Of a DNA stretch of 64,000 nt, positions 1-11,840 are shown one piece after another. The position numbers were made by a program, and so were the translations under genes. Source of the DNA: Guyanagaster necrorhizus (lineage: Eukaryota; Basidiomycota; Agaricomycetes; Agaricales; Physalacriaceae); the NCBI RefSeq assembly GCF_019112545.1, contig NW_025064932.1:1-64000 (forward strand), given 5' to 3'. The notes under the pieces were generated by a model. That model saw only the letters and a program-made list of their open reading frames with translations. It had not been told where the DNA came from and searched no databases. Each line of letters opens with the position of its first letter. Within the stretch, counting starts at the first letter, position 1.

Positions 1-629
1 GGCGCACCGAGAGGGAGTTGAATTTTGGTTCGCCGAGGTCTTGTACCAAGTACTCTCTTATCAACACGGCGTCTGATACGCAACAGCGTAACGAATATGA
101 AGGTTAGGCGTCGATGCCGTTGACGACAGCCCAAAAAGAAGAGCCATTAACGTGAGTGAATAGGGTGAACGCTGTAATACTGTCCATTAGAATAACAGCA
201 ATGGTGTACAGACAGGCTCACTCATTGATTCCTTCATCTCCGTCGTCCCCCCTGTAAAAGGGTAGAACATAGATGTACCGTCAACTTGAACATGAAATCC
301 CGGCCGCCGGAAGGAAATGAGAACAGTAGTGCATTGGGCGGGTAAGCGATTGGTGTGGTGAACGCTAGCGGTGAGATAAACAGTTGACGGACGTGAAAGG
401 AAGGCGCTTGAGCGAGCCGTCGTCCAAGATACGCGAAAAGAGGCGGTCGTGGTCGTGGTCAATGACGAACAGTTGTTTGGACCGACGACGTCAACAAACA
501 AGACCATGTTCCTTCCTTCCTTCCACCGTCATGTCTCCACAATGCTCTGCCGTGGACCTTCTTCACATCGTGGTTGTTGCCAGTGCTCGTTGAGATACCG
601 GTCCAGCTTGTCATCGGCGACAACAGAGG
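1..629 (-). pseudogene. DyP-type peroxidase relic, 5' part (left copy)
   Basis: This is the mirror copy of 12,830-13,458, where the rest of the gene can be read. On this strand it shows the N-terminal-like stretch KQLFVIDHDHDRLF and weak traces of the domain centre (GDEGIN, NGSSF). Each is separated from the next by stops and frame changes. The peroxidase core with the haem-ligand histidine would lie left of position 1, outside the window. The assignment rests on the clearer right copy. Alone, this part would be hard to place, and its 5' end is uncertain. Confidence 0.45.
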
Positions 630-1618
630 ATTCTAGCATGGAGTTTCTTCAACTTGGTGAGCTATATTTCATGGCTTTTTCTCGACGCTGACTTTCTTTT
701 CCAGTGATTCATCATTAAAAATGTCGGCAGTCTATCTTCAGCGACATCTGAGCATTCATTCGAGATTATGGCGTCCTTTTTTCTGCGACGGGACCTTTGG
801 AGATCGACAAGGGTACCTCCGTGGCTGCGATGAGAGCGTCGCAATATAACACGTTACGCGATGGTATAGCAACGAGGCTCTGCTTTTAGCCAACTTGGTT
901 CCGAGAACATGTCGATGAAGAGCCACAACTAGGGGGCTAGTCGTGCTTCCACAGCTCTTCCTCATTCCTGGCTCGGCCTAGCTTCAGTACCTTGGCGCCC
1001 AGCGGCCCCAAACCTGTTTTTGGTTGTGAATTCTCTGGTCTACGCCAGTCATACGCGGATTCACCTCATCCCAGATGGCGGCGGTGAACATCTGGAGATA
1101 GCGTATGCGTTGGTCCAGTCGTTTTGTGGACGTTCATGTCGTCGGTTCTAGATCTGGACAATGGATAGGTGTTGGCTATATTTTCGCATGGAAATTTCCC
1201 GTGCGTATCTGTTCTTCTACACGTCTCCTTCAACAGCTGATTGTCGTAGCACGGTCTTTTGCCCCTCCATGGAACCCCGGATGACTCTGTTTCTACTCAA
1301 TCATTCTCGGCTTCTTAAATTTTCGTGACCGATAAACGACGTGCATGGCGACGTTGGTGGGTTGCTACGAATCTTTGAAGAAATATGTCACCGTATCTGC
1401 TTTACCAGGACCGGATACCTGCTCACCGAGTTATATGGAAGACAGAGCGAGCGGCGCCCCCAGGTCAATGTTTTGATGTGCATCGCCTCGCGATTCCGGT
1501 TCGCTCGGTCGAGAATGTATAGAGCATGAGACCGTGATTGGGACCTTCCGTTATTCCAGTGCGTCCCCTGTCTCTCATCTTTTTTTCTCATTCTAATATT
1601 CGCAGAAGATTGACATCG
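630..1618. other. Intergenic DNA, left arm
   Basis: CpG-rich DNA between the 5' end of the DyP relic and the hydrolase start. Open frames here are short and overlap on both strands, and none matches a family I recognise. The last few hundred bases should hold the hydrolase promoter and leader. A pyrimidine-rich run (tctctcatctttttttctc) lies 50 bases upstream of the start codon. The same sequence occurs at 11,841-12,829. Confidence 0.5.
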
Positions 1619-2596
1619 ATGGCTGAAGGATTCATAACTTTCAACTATCAAGGCGAAGAGTACCAGACATGGTACAAAGTTATGGGCAACTTCGACAGCT
1701 GTACGCGCACACCCTTGGTTGTGGCGCACGGCGGGCCAGGTCAGTCATATTTAGTACTTGCCGAAATGCCTGTCTCACCGATAACTAGGTCTATCCCACG
1801 ACTATCTCCTCCCTCTCTCTGACCTGGCCACCAAATTTTCCGTCCCAGTTATCTTCTACGACCAAATCGGAAACTCCCGTTCGACACATCTCCAATCAAA
1901 GCTACCGTCGTTTTGGACCATTGATCTGTTCATCAACGAATTGATCAACCTTCTCGAGCACTTCCACATCCAGGACCGGTTTGACTTGCTCGGCCATTCA
2001 TGGGGCGGGATACTCGGTCTAGAGTTCGAAGTGCGCAAGCAGCCAGAGGGATTGCGCCACTTGGTGTTGACCAGCTCGTCGGCTGATATGGGGATGTGGA
2101 ACGCGTCGACTGGAGAGCTCAGTAAGGCCTTTCCGGACGATGTACAAAACGGACTGGCTGTCGGCGTGGCGGATATGGAAGTGTACGGCCAGGCGCTCAA
2201 GGCATTCCACAAGAAGCATGGATGTCTCATGGACCCGTGGCCGGAAGAGCTGGTATACTCGATGGACCAATCAACGAGTCCATCGGCAGATATCTCCGCT
2301 GCAGTGGGGATGTACGTGGCGCATATTTCTCACTGCTTTCTATATGCTGACGGTCTGCCTATAGGTTCACCGGAGAGCTTCGTACGTGGAGTATCGTCGA
2401 TCGTCTTGACCGCGTTCGTGTTCCGACGTTTGTGATCAACGGACGAGCAGATATAGCTCAGGACTTTGTCGTCGAGCCTCTGTTCAGAGGTATTCGGCAA
2501 GTCAAGTGGGTAACGATGGAGAAATCGAGTCATACCCCGATGTGGGAGGAGCGGGAGAGATATATGGATCTCGTTAACGGATTCTTGTCTACATAA
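1619..2596 (+). CDS. Alpha/beta hydrolase, proline iminopeptidase-like (S33), left copy
   Basis: Three exons (1619-1739, 1789-2311, 2365-2596) with GT-AG introns of 49 and 53 bp give a 291-residue protein, a normal length for the family. The oxyanion motif HGGPG is at residues 37-41. The nucleophile elbow GHSWGG has Ser111. Asp244 in GRADIAQD and His271 in SSHTPMW complete a plausible catalytic triad. HGGPG with GHSWGG is typical of prolyl aminopeptidases and the related fungal L-amino acid amidases, which release N-terminal residues from small peptides or amides. No signal peptide is visible, so it is probably cytosolic. The ATG at 1,619 is the first in frame after a pyrimidine-rich leader. 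The substrate is inferred. An identical copy lies in the right arm. Confidence 0.85.
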
Positions 2597-3377
2597 TCCA
2601 TCTATATATCCGCTTTCGTTTCCGCTTTCGTTTCATGCTGGGCCGCAAAAATGACTCCTCCCCAAGTGACCAATGTGGACACTGAAGTCGGACCATGCAG
2701 TCCCGTCTCTGAGCAAAGTCCTGGGCCCGCCGGTGCAAGATATCAACCTCGAAAGGAAGGCAGAGAGCGGCGTTGAGTGGTATGCTCCGACTATGAGAGA
2801 CTTGCTAACTGCCCAACTTTTCGTTGACGATTCATCAGTCAATCAAAAAATTGCTTGTAGTCTCTGCTTTCTTTCAATTGTACCAGGCTGACGATGACAT
2901 TTCCAGCTAGGTTGGGATAGACGAAAGACCGTCCGCCATACCGTAGTACGGAATATAAACTTTTATGATAGTTATTACTTCGGCGACAAAAGAGGTCGTA
3001 CCGATGGAAGTACGTTGGTTCATTATGAGACGGAGACCACTGACGACCGGCGTAGGAGTCGATCGTACTAGCAAAGGGGTAATCTACCTTGCTCTACGAG
3101 ACATTTGCAGTGTCTGCACTCAATAGACCATCATCTCCAGCTCAGAACTGAATTTTGACAGTTGTTCGAATATGCAAAGGCATAAAAGAAAAGACCATCA
3201 GATACATAGACTATTCTACTGGACCGTATGAAGCAAGGGAATTGGTCGGTGGTATCTGAGTCAACAGTCAAATGAGACTGAGACGAGACCTTGACTCAGT
3301 CCGATCCGTTGCATTGCTTAAAAGCATGCGCATTATACAGCTGTCGTTAAAACTTCCCCTTCACTGTTACACTCACT
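2597..3377. other. Intergenic DNA, left arm
   Basis: Between the hydrolase stop and the F-box-like gene. There are only short open frames and no recognised domain. The 3' part (about 3,180-3,377) probably holds the promoter of the F-box-like gene. Mirror copy at 10,082-10,862. Confidence 0.5.
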
Positions 3378-4866
3378 ATGGCTGATTCCGTTCAGTTACT
3401 AGATGTCAAATCTGAATGGGAACTGACAGTAACATCGATTCTTCATAGGAGGAGGCCATTACTGGATGTTGATCTACCTCGGATTGAAAAGGATATTGCT
3501 GCATATGAACAGGAGATCCCTACTCTACAGATGCAAATCACCTCTTTGATGCACCAAAAAGAACAATTGGAGCATTCACTTTCCAGATGCAAAACACTGC
3601 TGTCACCTGTCTTTCATCTTCCATGGGATGTTCTGTTGGAGATATTCTCCTGAGCCATGCACCCTGTCAAGAACAGCCTCAATGTCACTAGTGGCTTGTG
3701 GCCTCATTGTGAAACCCCTATTCTCCTGATGCCCAATGGAGATCTTGGCCCACCACTTTCATCATTCTGCACAACACCCATTGTGGGTAGCAATAAGGGG
3801 TCATCATAACAGTTTCTACTCTGCTCAATGCTCTGACTATGCTGATCATATCTTTGATATGGTCCTCAAAAAGTCTATGCACTGGAAAATGATGGACATG
3901 CATGTGCAACCAGAATACCTGAAGCAACTCTCTTTACTTTCAGGGAACACCCTTTTGCCAGTTCTGGAGGAGTTTCACCTCTCTTCCACAACAAGAGAAG
4001 TGGGCATCAGCATTGAGGTGTTGTCCTCACTGCCACTTCTTCAATGTGCCTATCTCTCCTGCCTATTTGAGATCTCTGACAAGCCTTTCAATGCAAGCTC
4101 CCTGACACATTTCTCAGCAAAGCTGCACCATTTGGCAGACATCTGGTACATCACTCAGATGTCCACACTCATCGAATGTCATATCCACCTTCCAAAACAC
4201 TCCACTAATCTGGATAGACCTATGGTTCCCAGAAATATCTTACCAGTTCAAATAGAACAACTCAAGTTCTTAATGGTCAATGATGCAAACATACTTGATG
4301 TTATTACTACACCATCGTTGAGAGTATTCAAATATCTCTCAGACATCACATTGGACACATTGGACGAAAATGAAATCGATCGTGAGAGTCATTCTCTTCA
4401 GGCTTTTCTAGCACGATCAGCTTGCTCTCTCAAATATTTGGGTGTCGGGCCAGCGCTTTTTGAAAAGATTAGCCATCTCAAAGCATATAACAATGTCGAC
4501 TCACTCTCCATATCATTTGAAGGGAACGATCATACCGCATCGCTGTTAGACCAGTTGGCCATACCCGGAACCCTTTGTGCTTTGAAACGATTGAGCCTCA
4601 GTGTCAATGCTGGTATTTATTGGGGACAAAAATATGGTAAAAGGGTTCTCGATGTCGTGCGCCTACGGTTTAACAAGGAGCAGGCTGTAGCTTTGGGTGT
4701 CACAAAGCTATCCCTCCTGGATATAATGTGTGCTGATTGCGAGATCATCAATCAGCTGAATGACCAAGGGCTTGGCATGCTTCGGGAGGAAGGTTTTGGG
4801 TGGCACGACAGATACACTTTACCTAAGGGAAGACAATTTCTGGACTGGGTGGTGGTTGAGCAGTGA
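3378..4866 (+). pseudogene. F-box/LRR-like protein gene, broken after the F-box start (left copy)
   Basis: The first open part (3378-3653, 91 residues) has a charged, probably coiled-coil stretch (about residues 29-75). It ends in FHLPWDVLLEIF, the usual start of an agaric F-box, before a TGA at 3,651. The second open part (3736-4866, 376 residues) begins inside what looks like the end of the F-box (HPLWVAIR, compare the usual TPxLWxxI) and continues as a leucine-rich C-terminal domain. The 80 bases between have stops in all useful frames and no convincing splice sites. I read this as an F-box adaptor gene (SCF ubiquitin ligase substrate receptor) disabled by a nonsense and frameshift lesion. 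A missed intron is the alternative. Confidence 0.6.
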
Positions 4867-5324
4867 CCATGCACTACGAGTAAGTGAAAATCTTGAAATA
4901 TGGAGATATGTATGACTTACGATGATTGAAGGGTCTGGAATTACATTTGAAGTAAACCTAGTATCGTTTGCATAGAACGAGCGCTAGCAGATATTTTATT
5001 GTTCCTGATTTCGACTGGGGTATGTGATCTGAGAGCACACAAGTTTCGAGTTTCCGAGTCCTGCTTTACACAGGACTCGATCTTTGCAACCTGGCTTTTT
5101 GCCCAATCAAGTTCTAGGGGCTCGCAGTCGTCGTTCGTCTGCACTTCAATGGACCAGAGTGTGGGAACGTGCAGTTATCACCGCAAATGTCAGTATCTCT
5201 GGCTCCTGAGTAGTAACCTTGATGCTCTCCGATCACCCAGTATAAGACCGATAAAAATCTGATTCGAAAGCACAACAAAGAAAATCAACGAATAGATACA
5301 CTAAAATAATACCTTCTTCCCAAG
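4867..5324. other. Intergenic DNA spanning the inner repeat junction
   Basis: The repeat arm ends at 5,056 and unique loop DNA begins at 5,057. Nothing coding is recognised. The loop side holds the 3' flank of the peroxiredoxin gene, which is transcribed towards this point. Confidence 0.5.
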
Positions 5325-6249
5325 CTATGCTTCATCATCTCCTTCGTCCTTTTTATCATCCTTCTCCTCCTTGGTGCCCCCGTCACCCTTCTCAGATTCT
5401 TTCTGGATAGCGTCCAAGGCCAGTTTGAAACTAGATACCTCAAGTTAATCAGAAGGTTCTTTCGGATAAAATCAACGATGTCGAACCTTTCCGCAGGCTT
5501 GACTGGCATACGCTTGTCAATCATAACTCCGCCCTTTGCGAATACAAAGTGGCTTCGTGCTGTCTTCGTGGTGCCGGCGCCGAGTGCAGAGATGAACACT
5601 CGCTTGGGGTCGGAGAGAAGGTCATAAGGTAGAGTTTTCTGAAAATCTATGTGAGATCGGCGGAGAACGAGAAGGCTAAGACGGACAAACCTTATCCTTC
5701 CATTTACCCTGCTTCCCTTCTTCATCGGCACTCAGACAATACACGTCGTATCCCGCCTCGGTGAACTTGTCGTATGCATCTCGATAAGCGCAAGCTTGCT
5801 GCGTGCAGCCGGCTAAGAGGTCGGCAATAAAGGGGACCGGTATCAATCAGCGATGAGTACAGGTGCAACCACAAGTAACGCACGAGTATCAGCCCTGGGC
5901 ACCAGGAAGAGCACCACGCCCCGTTCGCTGGCAATCATTCCAATCTCTACATCCTCGCCTTTTTGGTTCGGAAGGGTTATCGACAGTCCAGCGAGCGAAG
6001 AGCCTATTTGGAGCTGCTCGGCCTTTTCTTGTGCTGATTCTTCCATATCTTCTGCCACCTTTTTCGTCTAAGCAGGAGCTCAAGGTCAGTGATGCCCTGA
6101 CGATAAGGGGTAAACTGATATACCTTCTTTTTAGCTCTACCGCCTTCACCATCAGCTTTTCTCTTGGCTTTGGGTGCAGGCTGGGATAATATCCGGGTTG
6201 AGCGTCGCGGCTCAGTGGTTATTGCCTCCGCAGCAGCCTTGCGGGCCAT
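5325..6249 (-). CDS. Peroxiredoxin, BCP/PrxQ type, probably nuclear (Dot5-like)
   Basis: Five exons (6249-6124, 6067-5884, 5812-5691, 5638-5487, 5430-5325) with GT-AG introns encode 229 residues. Residues 1-45 are basic and Lys/Arg-rich (APKAKRKADGEGGRAKKK), a likely nuclear localisation signal. The peroxiredoxin fold follows. The motif TPGCTQQAC gives the peroxidatic Cys106 and a second Cys111 five residues on, the atypical 2-Cys arrangement of bacterioferritin-comigratory protein and yeast nuclear thiol peroxidase Dot5. Later motifs LPYDLLSDPKR and GTTKTARSHFVF fit the same family. The tail is acidic and lysine-rich. The enzyme would reduce alkyl hydroperoxides using thioredoxin. The start ATG at 6,249 is preferred because the upstream in-frame codon is TTG. 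It is single-copy, in the loop of the inverted repeat. Confidence 0.9.
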
Positions 6250-6588
6250 CGATGGTGGTGGTATGGGTGTTGGAAGGGTTGCCAAATATATTCAAATACC
6301 GCGTCGCGTGTACGCGTCCCGGGCCGGCACAACGGCGTGTTGGTTCTCGCACGGACCATCACTTGACATTTTGTACAGTTCCTTTCCTTCGATCGAACGT
6401 TCATTTTGTGAGCAGACTATGTTCTCTTCTTCTGCACTAGATATTTCTGACAATTTCTCGTAGTCAGCACATGTCTAAGTAATGTTCAGCCGAAATGCAC
6501 ATTCGAAGTTCTTTTTCGCGCGCGCGGCTATTTCAGTGCTTGACTATTCACTAGCACTCTCTGGACCTCGAAGACCACAAGTTAAAAT

Positions 6589-7366
6589 GTTTGGGAATTC
6601 AGGAACACGACAACTTTATGTCAACTTAGCTGCACATGTCAGGTAAGTTGCAATTCATATTTCTTTCTTCCACGTGTTGCCGTCTCACGTCGGGATCAGA
6701 AAACTAGGGCGACTCAGAAGGGACGGATATCATGGCGTTTTGGGCCCGACAAGACTATTAATTTGCAGTGAATTTGACGGATACCAGTACACCGGCACTC
6801 GTAGCTCTTAGGATCCTGGGCAGGCTTTTGGGTGTTACTTGGTGGTATAATGGTAATTTTAACGTACCTAAGCGACTCTTTGTTGTTTCTGGGCTGACCA
6901 GTCTTTAGATGAAACGTTTTGGAGAGAGATATTCGGATTCGGGTGAGACAGGTGCGCAACTGAACCCGATTATGAACTCGGAAGTAAGTGCTTTCCCCTT
7001 CATGATGATGGTTATCGAGTTCAATATGTTCGTGTTTTTACTGATTCATAGCAAGATTTATGGGGCTGAGCATGCTTACAAGTCCTTTAACGTTCGTAGA
7101 TCTACTACTATTCACAGTAGTCCCCATAATCGAACTCCCGCGGTATGTATTAGTTTACGGTATCCAAGAACAGTTACGTCAAACACCGTTGCATCCTTTG
7201 TTCTTGAACGGTTCGAACTTGAAGAGAAGAAGAAAAGCAATCAAGTTAATCCGCGTGCCGTTGGATAGTTTTTGTTCCTATTATTTGCTATGGGCTCCCT
7301 CATTCCCACTTCCCAATAATCGTCTCCACCGAGGCTACATCTCACGATACGGACGGGATACCTAGG
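6589..7366 (+). other. Possible small multi-exon gene or relic, hydrophobic
   Basis: An ATG near 6,589 opens a short reading frame that can be joined over a GT-AG intron (starting gtaagttg). A 101-residue open stretch at 7,060-7,365 contains the hydrophobic segment TFVDLLLFTVVPIIELPR followed by a basic region. In between there are plausible introns (gtaagtgc...ttcatag), but I could not join all pieces in one frame without a stop. It may be a membrane protein gene whose exons I cannot resolve, a decayed gene, or chance. No family is recognised. Confidence 0.25.
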
Positions 7367-7532
7367 GGTGACAAAATCTTCCAATTGCATTGTGGAACAC
7401 CAATGTTAAGGCCTTTGTTCTCTCCCGCTGAACAATAGTTTCTCACAATGGTTTCTGCATACAAACCAAGAGTTCCCTTCATAAACCAAGACACAAATCC
7501 CAGTACTCTCCTTATCCTCTCTTTATTTCGCG

Positions 7533-8096
7533 ATGAGCTTATCGTACGTCCTCCAGAACCAAAACAAGGGCGCCTTCAACCGCAGCTCTCTGCCACCCAG
7601 GCTCGACCTCACTCAGGACTTGAAAACCCACCTCGCGCAACTATTCCACGCCGAGAACATCCGTGAATGACATATTCTTGACTTCCTCTCCTCGCTATTG
7701 CTTATCCCGACTTCTAGTTCAGCTCTGGAAGCACACCAACCCCGCCAGCCTCAATACCCCACGTTTCAAAGACATCATTATCTCCCCATCGACGCAGGAG
7801 TACCTATCGGTCGACGATGCTATCAACAGCGTAAACGAGGAGATGCCACCGGGTTACAGACTCCGGAAGCCTTGCCAAATTCGCTTTCAGATTGTCGTCG
7901 ATGAACCCGGAAACTCTACCGGGGATTGGCGATCGTTGTTTCTCAAAGGTACCTCATCCTTACGGTTTTTGGTTTAATGTAGCTGAATAATTTTGTCGCA
8001 GACATCGACGAGCTGATCGAGCGAATGCAATGGGGAAGGAGAGATCTCAGTCAGAGGATTTGTCGTATTCGAAATGCCGACCTTAAGCATTGCTAA
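7533..8096 (+). CDS. Hypothetical protein, three exons
   Basis: Exons 7533-7662, 7718-7948 and 8002-8096 join in frame over two GT-AG introns of 55 and 53 bp to give about 151 residues. The opening is MSLSYVLQNQNKGAF and the end is IRNADLKHC. The protein is soluble, has no signal peptide or membrane segment, and has a charged mid-region (KPCQIRFQIVVDEPGN). The consistent splicing and the single clean frame argue for a real gene. I do not recognise the family. It lies in the single-copy loop, downstream of the divergently transcribed peroxiredoxin gene. Confidence 0.55.
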
Positions 8097-8592
8097 TGCA
8101 GCTCTTTCCAACCGAGGAAGGAATCCAGTTGAATTGATGTCCCGCCCACAGTAGACTGACAGCTACAAACTTGGGAAGATGCATGTCGTTGAATCAGCGA
8201 AAGAACTTTGCCGGGAAAGGTCTTGGTTTCCGAAAGCGCGTCGATGTGCCGTCTCTTTTCGTCTTGCATTGTCGTCGCCACAGTTCACCTTGTTGGCTTT
8301 TGCCATTCAGAGCCTCACGCCGTTCGTCACGGTTCCAGGTCTGACTGTCGACAGTCTTTCCATAGATCCCCCGCCCGCCGTCTTTGTGCCCACATCAGTA
8401 CACGGAAACTCGAAACTTGTGTGCTCTCAGATCACATACCCCAGTCGAAATCAGGAACAATAAAATATCTGCTAGCGCTCGTTCTATGCAAACGATACTA
8501 GGTTTACTTCAAATGTAATTCCAGACCCTTCAATCATCGTAAGTCATACATATCTCCATATTTCAAGATTTTCACTTACTCGTAGTGCATGG
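8097..8592. other. Intergenic DNA spanning the right inner repeat junction
   Basis: Unique loop DNA to 8,402, then repeat arm. Open frames here are short and not recognised. The sequence from 8,403 onward mirrors 4,867-5,056. Confidence 0.5.
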
Positions 8593-10081
8593 TCACTGCT
8601 CAACCACCACCCAGTCCAGAAATTGTCTTCCCTTAGGTAAAGTGTATCTGTCGTGCCACCCAAAACCTTCCTCCCGAAGCATGCCAAGCCCTTGGTCATT
8701 CAGCTGATTGATGATCTCGCAATCAGCACACATTATATCCAGGAGGGATAGCTTTGTGACACCCAAAGCTACAGCCTGCTCCTTGTTAAACCGTAGGCGC
8801 ACGACATCGAGAACCCTTTTACCATATTTTTGTCCCCAATAAATACCAGCATTGACACTGAGGCTCAATCGTTTCAAAGCACAAAGGGTTCCGGGTATGG
8901 CCAACTGGTCTAACAGCGATGCGGTATGATCGTTCCCTTCAAATGATATGGAGAGTGAGTCGACATTGTTATATGCTTTGAGATGGCTAATCTTTTCAAA
9001 AAGCGCTGGCCCGACACCCAAATATTTGAGAGAGCAAGCTGATCGTGCTAGAAAAGCCTGAAGAGAATGACTCTCACGATCGATTTCATTTTCGTCCAAT
9101 GTGTCCAATGTGATGTCTGAGAGATATTTGAATACTCTCAACGATGGTGTAGTAATAACATCAAGTATGTTTGCATCATTGACCATTAAGAACTTGAGTT
9201 GTTCTATTTGAACTGGTAAGATATTTCTGGGAACCATAGGTCTATCCAGATTAGTGGAGTGTTTTGGAAGGTGGATATGACATTCGATGAGTGTGGACAT
9301 CTGAGTGATGTACCAGATGTCTGCCAAATGGTGCAGCTTTGCTGAGAAATGTGTCAGGGAGCTTGCATTGAAAGGCTTGTCAGAGATCTCAAATAGGCAG
9401 GAGAGATAGGCACATTGAAGAAGTGGCAGTGAGGACAACACCTCAATGCTGATGCCCACTTCTCTTGTTGTGGAAGAGAGGTGAAACTCCTCCAGAACTG
9501 GCAAAAGGGTGTTCCCTGAAAGTAAAGAGAGTTGCTTCAGGTATTCTGGTTGCACATGCATGTCCATCATTTTCCAGTGCATAGACTTTTTGAGGACCAT
9601 ATCAAAGATATGATCAGCATAGTCAGAGCATTGAGCAGAGTAGAAACTGTTATGATGACCCCTTATTGCTACCCACAATGGGTGTTGTGCAGAATGATGA
9701 AAGTGGTGGGCCAAGATCTCCATTGGGCATCAGGAGAATAGGGGTTTCACAATGAGGCCACAAGCCACTAGTGACATTGAGGCTGTTCTTGACAGGGTGC
9801 ATGGCTCAGGAGAATATCTCCAACAGAACATCCCATGGAAGATGAAAGACAGGTGACAGCAGTGTTTTGCATCTGGAAAGTGAATGCTCCAATTGTTCTT
9901 TTTGGTGCATCAAAGAGGTGATTTGCATCTGTAGAGTAGGGATCTCCTGTTCATATGCAGCAATATCCTTTTCAATCCGAGGTAGATCAACATCCAGTAA
10001 TGGCCTCCTCCTATGAAGAATCGATGTTACTGTCAGTTCCCATTCAGATTTGACATCTAGTAACTGAACGGAATCAGCCAT
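8593..10081 (-). pseudogene. F-box/LRR-like protein gene, broken (right copy)
   Basis: Exact mirror of the gene at 3,378-4,866, with the first open part at 10,081-9,806 and the second at 9,723-8,593. The TGA after the F-box start and the frame-broken 80-base gap are both present here too. The lesion therefore predates the duplication, or gene conversion has equalised the copies. Confidence 0.6.
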
Positions 10082-10862
10082 AGTGAGTGTAACAGTGAAG
10101 GGGAAGTTTTAACGACAGCTGTATAATGCGCATGCTTTTAAGCAATGCAACGGATCGGACTGAGTCAAGGTCTCGTCTCAGTCTCATTTGACTGTTGACT
10201 CAGATACCACCGACCAATTCCCTTGCTTCATACGGTCCAGTAGAATAGTCTATGTATCTGATGGTCTTTTCTTTTATGCCTTTGCATATTCGAACAACTG
10301 TCAAAATTCAGTTCTGAGCTGGAGATGATGGTCTATTGAGTGCAGACACTGCAAATGTCTCGTAGAGCAAGGTAGATTACCCCTTTGCTAGTACGATCGA
10401 CTCCTACGCCGGTCGTCAGTGGTCTCCGTCTCATAATGAACCAACGTACTTCCATCGGTACGACCTCTTTTGTCGCCGAAGTAATAACTATCATAAAAGT
10501 TTATATTCCGTACTACGGTATGGCGGACGGTCTTTCGTCTATCCCAACCTAGCTGGAAATGTCATCGTCAGCCTGGTACAATTGAAAGAAAGCAGAGACT
10601 ACAAGCAATTTTTTGATTGACTGATGAATCGTCAACGAAAAGTTGGGCAGTTAGCAAGTCTCTCATAGTCGGAGCATACCACTCAACGCCGCTCTCTGCC
10701 TTCCTTTCGAGGTTGATATCTTGCACCGGCGGGCCCAGGACTTTGCTCAGAGACGGGACTGCATGGTCCGACTTCAGTGTCCACATTGGTCACTTGGGGA
10801 GGAGTCATTTTTGCGGCCCAGCATGAAACGAAAGCGGAAACGAAAGCGGATATATAGATGGA
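10082..10862. other. Intergenic DNA, right arm
   Basis: Mirror of 2,597-3,377. No coding feature recognised. Confidence 0.5.
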
Positions 10863-11840
10863 TTATGTAGACAAGAATCCGTTAACGAGATCCATATATC
10901 TCTCCCGCTCCTCCCACATCGGGGTATGACTCGATTTCTCCATCGTTACCCACTTGACTTGCCGAATACCTCTGAACAGAGGCTCGACGACAAAGTCCTG
11001 AGCTATATCTGCTCGTCCGTTGATCACAAACGTCGGAACACGAACGCGGTCAAGACGATCGACGATACTCCACGTACGAAGCTCTCCGGTGAACCTATAG
11101 GCAGACCGTCAGCATATAGAAAGCAGTGAGAAATATGCGCCACGTACATCCCCACTGCAGCGGAGATATCTGCCGATGGACTCGTTGATTGGTCCATCGA
11201 GTATACCAGCTCTTCCGGCCACGGGTCCATGAGACATCCATGCTTCTTGTGGAATGCCTTGAGCGCCTGGCCGTACACTTCCATATCCGCCACGCCGACA
11301 GCCAGTCCGTTTTGTACATCGTCCGGAAAGGCCTTACTGAGCTCTCCAGTCGACGCGTTCCACATCCCCATATCAGCCGACGAGCTGGTCAACACCAAGT
11401 GGCGCAATCCCTCTGGCTGCTTGCGCACTTCGAACTCTAGACCGAGTATCCCGCCCCATGAATGGCCGAGCAAGTCAAACCGGTCCTGGATGTGGAAGTG
11501 CTCGAGAAGGTTGATCAATTCGTTGATGAACAGATCAATGGTCCAAAACGACGGTAGCTTTGATTGGAGATGTGTCGAACGGGAGTTTCCGATTTGGTCG
11601 TAGAAGATAACTGGGACGGAAAATTTGGTGGCCAGGTCAGAGAGAGGGAGGAGATAGTCGTGGGATAGACCTAGTTATCGGTGAGACAGGCATTTCGGCA
11701 AGTACTAAATATGACTGACCTGGCCCGCCGTGCGCCACAACCAAGGGTGTGCGCGTACAGCTGTCGAAGTTGCCCATAACTTTGTACCATGTCTGGTACT
11801 CTTCGCCTTGATAGTTGAAAGTTATGAATCCTTCAGCCAT
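10863..11840 (-). CDS. Alpha/beta hydrolase, proline iminopeptidase-like (S33), right copy
   Basis: Mirror copy of the gene at 1,619-2,596, with exons at 11840-11720, 11670-11148 and 11094-10863. The translation is identical, including HGGPG, the GHSWGG serine and the Asp/His pair. The two copies are transcribed towards each other across the loop. If the assembly is right, the organism carries two identical, apparently functional copies 8.3 kb apart. Confidence 0.85.

Larger units (their letters stand above)
1..5056 (+). repeat. Left arm of large inverted repeat
   Basis: Every position x of this arm pairs with 13,459-x on the other strand. Predicted translations in several frames on both strands are identical at mirrored coordinates across the arm, and all direct base comparisons matched. 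The inner junction is sharp: identity runs through the sequence aagtttcgagtttccg ending at 5,056, then the arms differ. The outer limit is unknown because the window starts inside the arm. No terminal motif, target duplication or transposase is visible, so it looks like a segmental inverted duplication of host DNA. Confidence 0.95.

Noticed and set aside
6219..6463. Overlapping small frames around the peroxiredoxin start, and an upstream TTG start for it
   Set aside because: The ATG at 6,249 gives a clean first exon. The TTG extension would add 12 residues without support.
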